Below, in pieces: positions 6,941 to 12,249 of a stretch of 15,098 nucleotides of DNA. Made by a program: the position numbers and the translations under genes. The DNA is from an uncultured Bacteroidales bacterium. GTDB taxonomy: Bacteria > Bacteroidota > Bacteroidia > Bacteroidales > Paludibacteraceae. Positions within the stretch are counted from its first letter, which is position 1. Every line of letters starts with the position of its first letter. The notes beneath the pieces are model-generated. The model was not told the DNA's origin and did no database searches. It saw only the letters and a program-made list of their open reading frames with translations. Location: the NCBI GenBank assembly GCA_900321775.1, contig ONXE01000021.1, positions 1 through 15,098 on the forward strand, read 5' to 3'.

Positions 6941-8437
6941 ATGAAAAAGATTTTGATGACGTTTGTAGCCGTCCTCGCGATGGCGGCGGTGGGCGCGAAG
7001 GCGCAGGATACTGTCTTCTCCTACACCTACCAGGGTCAGACGCTCTATTACATCATCGACTCGACGAACAACGCGATGCTGGTGGCGCCGATGTACCCCG
7101 ACGTACATGCCGATACGACACGCATCGAATCGTGGTGGGGGTACGCCAAGCCGCAGGGCGCGGTCGTGATTCCCGACTCGGTGCCCTTCGGCGGCAGCTA
7201 CCATGCTGTGACGAGCACTGCGCCGCACGCACTGAAGTATTGCGACTCCATCACCGCCCTCACCTTGCCGTCCACCCTTCGCGTCATCGGCCAGCAGAGT
7301 TTTCAGGGCTGCACGAGGCTTCCCTCGGTGGTCATCCCCGACAGTGTCGTTGACCTCGGCATCGGGAGCTTCTACCATTGTACCGGCTTGCAGTCGGTGA
7401 CGCTACCCGAGGGCATCCGCGACATCCCCTGGGCTTGTTTCAGCGGTGACAGCGCATTGGCTGCCGTGAACCTGCCGACGGGCCTTTCCGTCATAAGCGA
7501 GGATGCGTTCAGAGAATGTGCCAGCCTCGCGTCCGTCAACCTCCCCGAAAGCCTGACCGCCATCCGCAATGGCGCCTTTCTGGGATGCAATTCCCTCGCG
7601 TCGGTATCCATCCCCGGTAGCGTGGGCACGATCTCGGATTGGGCGTTCGGGCAATGCGGCAATCTCCGGCACGTTCAACTCGGCGAGGGCGTGGACACCA
7701 TCGCTACCTGTGCTTTCTCGGATTGCTACAAGCTGGAGACGATCAACTACCCCTCCACGCTGCAGGTGATAGACAGCTTTGCCTTCCAACTCGACAGCAT
7801 GCTGCGCACCCCGCTCATCCTGCCCGAGGGATTCAAAATGTTGGGAACGGAAGCCTTTACGCTGAACGTGAGCCTCACCACGGCCTACCTGCCCAGTACA
7901 TTGAAGGAGGTAGGCGGCTGGGCCTTCTGGAGTTGTACATCGCTGGCCGACGTTACCTTGTGCGAAGGTATCACGAAAATCAAACGGGCTGCCTTCGACC
8001 ATTGCATGAGCCTGCACAAACTGATTCTGCCCTCCACCATTGACACTATCTGCGACTATGTCTTCAACGAGGAGACCCAACTGGACACTTTGGTGTTCCG
8101 TGGCAGTGTGCCGCCCGTCATCGGCATAGACGTCTTCCCCGATTATCATACCACACTCATCGTCCCCTGCGGTGCGGCTCCAGCCTACCGTCAGCACGTG
8201 GTTTGGGGTCTGTTCCAGAATATCGTTGAGAGCTGCACCGGCATCGAAGAACTGGATGCCTCCGACGGCATCAGCATCTGGGCCGAAGGCGGCCGTATCA
8301 CGGTGGAGGGTGCGGAGAATGAGACCGTGCTGATCTATGACGTGGCCGGCCGCAGCGTCCGTAACGAGGCGCTCCCGACCGGTATCTACCTCGTCCGGGT
8401 CGGCAACCGCCAAGCAAAGAAAATATCTATTGAATAA
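6941..8437 (+). CDS. BspA-like leucine-rich repeat surface protein with T9SS-type tail (LRR1)
   Basis: About 498 residues from ATG6941; an in-frame ATG at 6929 would add four. I prefer 6941 because it gives a clean signal peptide (MKKILMTFVAVLAMAAVGAKA, cut before QD) and because the leader AATAAGGTAATGA is shared with the start of the lipoprotein gene at 11744. After an N-terminal module (VFSYTYQGQTLYYIID, then AVVIPDSVPFGG) come about 13 LRR_5/BspA-type repeats of roughly 23 residues (pattern AF--C--L---LP--L--I). A closing cap (FRGSVPPVIG, then AYRQHVVWGLF) precedes a tail like T9SS type-A sorting domains: TVLIYDVAGRSV, GIYLVRVG, KKISIE. Family role: surface adhesion to host or microbial ligands; the ligand cannot be told from sequence. 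It forms a duplicated pair with the LRR gene at 8995. Confidence 0.88.
   Translation: MKKILMTFVAVLAMAAVGAKAQDTVFSYTYQGQTLYYIIDSTNNAMLVAPMYPDVHADTTRIESWWGYAKPQGAVVIPDSVPFGGSYHAVTSTAPHALKYCDSITALTLPSTLRVIGQQSFQGCTRLPSVVIPDSVVDLGIGSFYHCTGLQSVTLPEGIRDIPWACFSGDSALAAVNLPTGLSVISEDAFRECASLASVNLPESLTAIRNGAFLGCNSLASVSIPGSVGTISDWAFGQCGNLRHVQLGEGVDTIATCAFSDCYKLETINYPSTLQVIDSFAFQLDSMLRTPLILPEGFKMLGTEAFTLNVSLTTAYLPSTLKEVGGWAFWSCTSLADVTLCEGITKIKRAAFDHCMSLHKLILPSTIDTICDYVFNEETQLDTLVFRGSVPPVIGIDVFPDYHTTLIVPCGAAPAYRQHVVWGLFQNIVESCTGIEELDASDGISIWAEGGRITVEGAENETVLIYDVAGRSVRNEALPTGIYLVRVGNRQAKKISIE
7006..7086 (+). repeat. 81-bp exact direct repeat, copy 1 (in LRR1)
   Basis: This stretch, encoding DTVFSYTYQGQTLYYIIDS and the following residues, is identical base for base to 9213-9293 in the second LRR gene, including third codon positions. 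Similarity upstream stops at once, because the two genes have different N-termini. The exact match points to recent duplication or gene conversion. Confidence 0.88.
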
Positions 8438-8958
8438 TAACAAATACAACAATGAAAAAGATTAGTTTGATGTTCGCAGCGTTCTGCTGCCTGATGATGA
8501 TTTTTACGGCGTGCAACAACAAGCCTGAAGTGAAGGAACTGTCCTTTGACCCGCTGTTGGAGTGGGGTTGCAGTCTTGCCGATGTGGAGGCACACATAAA
8601 GGCCAAGCCCTGGTACAAAGACGGTAACGACTCGCTGGATTACTGGGATTTCTACGAGGGCTGGCACAAGTGGTACTGGGTTTCGGAAGAGTACAGACTC
8701 ACCGAGCAATACCTATTTGAGACCAAGCGCGGTAATAACATGTTCGGTGCAATGTGCTTCTGCTGGAACAAGGAAATCAACATCGAGAAAGCTCAGGAAG
8801 CGTTGTTGAAGCAAGGCTACACGGTTCGTGAGAAAACAACCCAAGATGATCCCGCTGTCCGCAGCGAGTATGTGTCGACTGACGGCCGGACGGAAGTCTA
8901 CTTGTGCCTGGACGAAGATGGTTGGTGGGTTGAGTTTTGGCCCATAATCGAAGAGTAA
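8156..8958 (+). repeat. About 800-bp direct repeat, copy 1 (LRR1 tail plus lipoprotein)
   Basis: From CTCATCGTCCCCTGCGG onward, the C-terminal part of LRR1 and the whole lipoprotein gene match 11443-12238 closely at DNA level. Long stretches are identical, for example through the TVLIYDVAGRSV codons and through the WGCSLADVEAH codons. Small differences include a 6-bp ACCGGC duplication in the second copy (TGTGIEEL versus TGIEEL) and in-frame indels near the lipoprotein C-terminus. Confidence 0.85.
8452..8958 (+). CDS. Small lipoprotein with WGCSLADVEAH motif, copy 1
   Basis: 168 residues. The N-terminus MKKISLMFAAFCCLMMIFTAC predicts lipidation at Cys21 (FTAC), followed by NNKPEVKE. The mature part contains SFDPLLEWGCSLADVEAH, a Trp/Tyr-rich segment (YEGWHKWYWVSEEYRL), AMCFCWNKEINIEKAQEALLKQGY, and ends WWVEFWPIIEE. 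No family name is known to me for it. It is a paralogue of the gene at 11744, about three quarters identical by eye. It starts 14 bp after LRR1, so the two are almost certainly co-transcribed, and the same order recurs in the second LRR pair. A role as partner, chaperone or inhibitor of a neighbouring secreted protein is possible but unproven. Confidence 0.85.
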   Translation: MKKISLMFAAFCCLMMIFTACNNKPEVKELSFDPLLEWGCSLADVEAHIKAKPWYKDGNDSLDYWDFYEGWHKWYWVSEEYRLTEQYLFETKRGNNMFGAMCFCWNKEINIEKAQEALLKQGYTVREKTTQDDPAVRSEYVSTDGRTEVYLCLDEDGWWVEFWPIIEE

Positions 8959-8994
8959 CATACATGCGAGAAAGATAACTAAAACAATCACGAT

Positions 8995-11733
8995 ATGAAC
9001 ATCAGAACAACAAGCATTATCATGCGGGCGGCGGTCACCCTGCTGCTGCTGGCAACATGCACTGTACTGCAGGCGCGGCAAAACCCCAAGTTCGCGTGGA
9101 CTACGCAGCTGTTTCTGGAGCAGCAACGGCAGGAGCAGCAGGTTGCCGGTCCTGATCGTGCGCCGGAACGCAGGGTTGCTCCGCGTCGGGCCTCGCAGGT
9201 GATTGCGTCGCCGGATACTGTCTTCTCCTACACCTACCAGGGTCAGACGCTCTATTACATCATCGACTCGACGAACAACGCGATGCTGGTGGCCCCGATG
9301 TGGCCGACCTACGACAAGACAACCGATGATCCGTGGTTCGGCTACCAGAAGCCGACGGGGGCCGTAGTGGTGCCCGACTCGGTGCCCTTTGGCGGCACGA
9401 TGTACGCCGTAAAGCAGGTGGCCGGCGATGCCTTCTACCGCTGCTATGATGTCACCTCGTTTACGCTGCCCGACAGCATCACTGCCATCGGCTCATATGC
9501 TTTCGGCAGGTGCTACAGCCTTACCTCCTTCACCATCCCCGCGGGCGTCACCGAAATCCACAACCAATGCTTTTACAGGGATTCCACGCTGGCGGAGGTG
9601 AATTTCCCCGCAGGACTTACCACCATCGGCGACTATGCTTTCCACAGATGCTATGCGCTCCGGACAGTCAGCCTTTCCGACAGTCTGCGCACCCTCGGCG
9701 AGTATGCTTTCTACCAGTGCTACGGCCTCACCTCCGTCACCCTCCCCGAGGGCCTCACCGAAATCCCCAGAGGGTGTTTTGGTCAGGATACTCTGCTGGC
9801 GGAGGTTAACTTCCCCGTCAGTCTGCGCACCATCGACCGCCATGCTTTCTATAGGTGCAGCAGTCTCTCATGGGCCATCTTGAACGAGGGCTTGGAGAGG
9901 ATAGGCTATGCCGCCTTCCTGGAGTGCCGCGACCTGACCTGGATCAACTACCCCTCCACGCTGCAGGTGATAGACAGTTTCGCCTTCTATTTTGACCGCC
10001 GGCTGTCGAGCAGCCTCATCCTGCCCGAGGGCTTCACCACAATGGGCTTGTTGGCCTACTCCGAAAACGAGAGACTCACCACCGTTTCCTTGCCGGGAAC
10101 GATGGTGAAGATACCCGATCAGGTGTTCTGGGGTTGCTCCTCGCTGGAGGACGTGACCCTCGGCGAGGGCATCACGACGATTGGAGAGTCAGCCTTTGTC
10201 TATTGCCCGAGCCTGCGCAAGCTGATCCTGCCCGCCAGCATCGACAGCATCGGCCCCTACGCCTTCTACGGCAACCCGCAGATGGACGAGCTGGTGTTCC
10301 GTGGCAGCGTGCCGCCCGCCGCAACCGCAGCCGACAGTATCCTGGACGATTACCACACCCACCTCTTCGTACCCCAAGGGGCCACCGCGGCCTACCGCCA
10401 ACATCCCTACTGGGGCCTCTTCCAGCACATCACCGAGGTCTTCCCCTATACCCATCAGGGCAATACGCTCTACTATGTGGTCGACTCGTTGGGCAACGCT
10501 TCCGTGGTGCCGCCGAGATACCCCGTCAGCACAAACGACAGCGACACTACCGGCTGGGTCGGCTACACCAAGCCGTCGGGGGCCGTCGTGATTCCCGACT
10601 CGGTACCCTACCTCGGCTCGATGCACGCTGTCACCGCCGTGGATGACAAAGCCTTCTACGTGTGTGGCGGGGTGACCTCCATGGTGCTGCCGGCCTCCGT
10701 CACCGCTCTCGGCCGCAATGCCTTTGCCTGCTGCGACGCCATGCAGTCGGTCAACATTCCCGACGGTGTGACCCGCATCCCATACGGTTGCTTCCAGGTC
10801 TGCAGAGCGCTGCAGACGATAGACATCCCTGCCAGCGTCCGACTGCTCGGCACGGGAGCCTTCTACAACTGCCGTGGATTGCAGACGGTGACCTTCCACG
10901 AAGGGCTCGACAGCATAGTCATGTTGGCGTTCTACTATTGCAGCGCGCTCGAACATATCACCCTGCCCGAAGGTCTGCGCTACATCGGTTACGAAGCCTT
11001 CATGCGGGACACCAGTCTGCAGCGTATTGACCTGCCCTCGACGCTCGAGAGGATCGATGGCAACGTCTTCCGTGAGGATGTTCATCTCGACAGCATCATA
11101 TTCCCCGACAGCCTGCGCAATCTTGGCAGCGGCGTCCTGATGGATTGCCGTAGTCTCACCTATGTGCATCTGCCCGAGAGCTTGGAGACGCTGAGCGCGT
11201 TACTGCTCAGTGGCACCAATATAGAGACTATTGTCGTGCCGTCGAATGTAAAGACCATCGAAAGTTGGGTATTCTCCGACTGTCCCCGTCTGCACAAGAT
11301 CACCTTGCCTGCCAGCGTCACCACTATCGAAAACAATATCATCGACAATTCGCCGGTAGACACGCTCGTCCTGGAGTGTACCGTTCCACCCACGCTCGAC
11401 GAGGAAGAAGGCTACCCCACCTTCAGCCAGTACACCGCCACGCTCATCGTCCCCTGCGGCAGTGCCGACACCTACCGTCAGCACGAGGTTTGGGGCCTGT
11501 TCCAGAGTATCGTTGAGAGCTGCACCGGCACCGGCATCGAAGAACTGGATGCCTCCGACGGCATCCGTATCTATGCCGAAGGCGGCCGTATCGTGGTGGA
11601 AGGTGCGGAGAATGAGACCGTGCTGATCTATGACGTGGCCGGCCGCAGTGTCCGTAACGAAGCGCTCCCGAACGGTATCTACCTGGTCAAGGTAGGCAAT
11701 CGCCAAGCAAAGAAAATAGCAATGAATCAATAA
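8995..11733 (+). CDS. Doubled BspA-like leucine-rich repeat protein with T9SS-type tail (LRR2)
   Basis: 912 residues. The first 75 (MRAAVTLLLLATCTVLQA, then KFAWTTQLFLEQQ and IASPDT) match the signal peptide and pro-segment of the subtilase at 3900, not LRR1. Then come two LRR solenoids in tandem: block A about 9217-10436 (about 13 repeats, many of the AFYRCY type) and block B about 10440-11520 (about 11 repeats). Each opens with a YT-QG-TLYY--DS / AVV-PDSVP module and closes with a VPP cap and YRQH--WGLFQ. The protein ends with the same T9SS type-A-like tail as LRR1 (TVLIYDVAGRSV, GIYLVKVG, KKIAMNQ). Predicted to be secreted and surface-exposed; probably an adhesin, ligand unknown. LATC22 is a weak lipobox (Thr at -1), so cleavage after VLQA is preferred. 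It begins 36 bp after the first lipoprotein gene. Confidence 0.88.
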   Translation: MNIRTTSIIMRAAVTLLLLATCTVLQARQNPKFAWTTQLFLEQQRQEQQVAGPDRAPERRVAPRRASQVIASPDTVFSYTYQGQTLYYIIDSTNNAMLVAPMWPTYDKTTDDPWFGYQKPTGAVVVPDSVPFGGTMYAVKQVAGDAFYRCYDVTSFTLPDSITAIGSYAFGRCYSLTSFTIPAGVTEIHNQCFYRDSTLAEVNFPAGLTTIGDYAFHRCYALRTVSLSDSLRTLGEYAFYQCYGLTSVTLPEGLTEIPRGCFGQDTLLAEVNFPVSLRTIDRHAFYRCSSLSWAILNEGLERIGYAAFLECRDLTWINYPSTLQVIDSFAFYFDRRLSSSLILPEGFTTMGLLAYSENERLTTVSLPGTMVKIPDQVFWGCSSLEDVTLGEGITTIGESAFVYCPSLRKLILPASIDSIGPYAFYGNPQMDELVFRGSVPPAATAADSILDDYHTHLFVPQGATAAYRQHPYWGLFQHITEVFPYTHQGNTLYYVVDSLGNASVVPPRYPVSTNDSDTTGWVGYTKPSGAVVIPDSVPYLGSMHAVTAVDDKAFYVCGGVTSMVLPASVTALGRNAFACCDAMQSVNIPDGVTRIPYGCFQVCRALQTIDIPASVRLLGTGAFYNCRGLQTVTFHEGLDSIVMLAFYYCSALEHITLPEGLRYIGYEAFMRDTSLQRIDLPSTLERIDGNVFREDVHLDSIIFPDSLRNLGSGVLMDCRSLTYVHLPESLETLSALLLSGTNIETIVVPSNVKTIESWVFSDCPRLHKITLPASVTTIENNIIDNSPVDTLVLECTVPPTLDEEEGYPTFSQYTATLIVPCGSADTYRQHEVWGLFQSIVESCTGTGIEELDASDGIRIYAEGGRIVVEGAENETVLIYDVAGRSVRNEALPNGIYLVKVGNRQAKKIAMNQ
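9213..9293 (+). repeat. 81-bp exact direct repeat, copy 2 (in LRR2)
   Basis: Identical to 7006-7086. In this gene it begins right after the subtilase-like N-terminal segment (IASPDT), so its 5' boundary marks the junction between the borrowed N-terminus and the LRR1-like body. Confidence 0.88.
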
Positions 11734-12238
11734 TAATAAGGTAATGAGAAAGATTATTTTGTTTATCGCAGCTGCATGCTGCATGATGATGGTTTTTACG
11801 GCTTGCAACAACAAGCCGGAAGTGAAGGAGTTGTCTTTTGACCCGCTGTTGGAATGGGGTTGCAGTCTTGCCGATGTGGAGGCGCACATGAAGGCCAAAC
11901 CCTGGTACAAAGACGGTAACGACTCGCTGGAGTACTGGGAGACTTATGAGGGCTGGCACAAGTGGTACTGGGTTTCGGAAGAGTACAGACTCACCGAGCA
12001 ATACCTATATGAGACCCAGAACGGTCAGAACATGTTCTGTGCGATGTGCTACTGCTGGAACAAGGAAATTTCCATCGAGAAAGCAATGGACGCATTGCTC
12101 AAGCAAGGCTACAAGATTCGTGAGAAAACGAATGCAAAAGCCCGCAGTGAGTATGTGTCACCTGACGGCCGGACGGAAGCCTACCTTTTTAAGGGTACAA
12201 ATGCGTGGTGGGTTGAGTTTTGGCCTATCATCTATTAA
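11443..12238 (+). repeat. About 800-bp direct repeat, copy 2 (LRR2 tail plus lipoprotein)
   Basis: Second copy of the segment at 8156-8958, covering the C-terminal tail of LRR2, the short intergenic gap and the whole second lipoprotein gene. The gap itself is not well conserved: the ATG context here is AATAAGGTAATGA, as in front of LRR1, rather than that of lipoprotein copy 1. Confidence 0.85.
11744..12238 (+). CDS. Small lipoprotein with WGCSLADVEAH motif, copy 2
   Basis: 164 residues; MRKIILFIAAACCMMMVFTAC predicts lipidation at Cys21. The mature part repeats the features of copy 1 (SFDPLLEWGCSLADVEAH, GWHKWYWVSEEYRL, AMCYCWNKEISIEKAMDALLKQGY, WWVEFWPIIY). It differs mainly near the C-terminus, where TTQDDPAV is replaced by NAKA. 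It starts 10 bp after LRR2 and ends 11 bp before the C10 protease, so it is co-transcribed with both. In some Bacteroidetes, small exported inhibitors are encoded next to C10 proteases, so an inhibitor role is one option. However, its paralogue sits next to an LRR gene, which equally suggests a partnership with the LRR protein. Confidence 0.85.
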   Translation: MRKIILFIAAACCMMMVFTACNNKPEVKELSFDPLLEWGCSLADVEAHMKAKPWYKDGNDSLEYWETYEGWHKWYWVSEEYRLTEQYLYETQNGQNMFCAMCYCWNKEISIEKAMDALLKQGYKIREKTNAKARSEYVSPDGRTEAYLFKGTNAWWVEFWPIIY

Positions 12239-12249
12239 TAGTAAGACCT

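Noticed and set aside
7403..8452. Open frame of 349 codons on the minus strand over LRR1
   Set aside because: A mirror of the LRR periodicity; a similar minus-strand frame appears over LRR2 (10189-11169) simply because the coding strand is repetitive.
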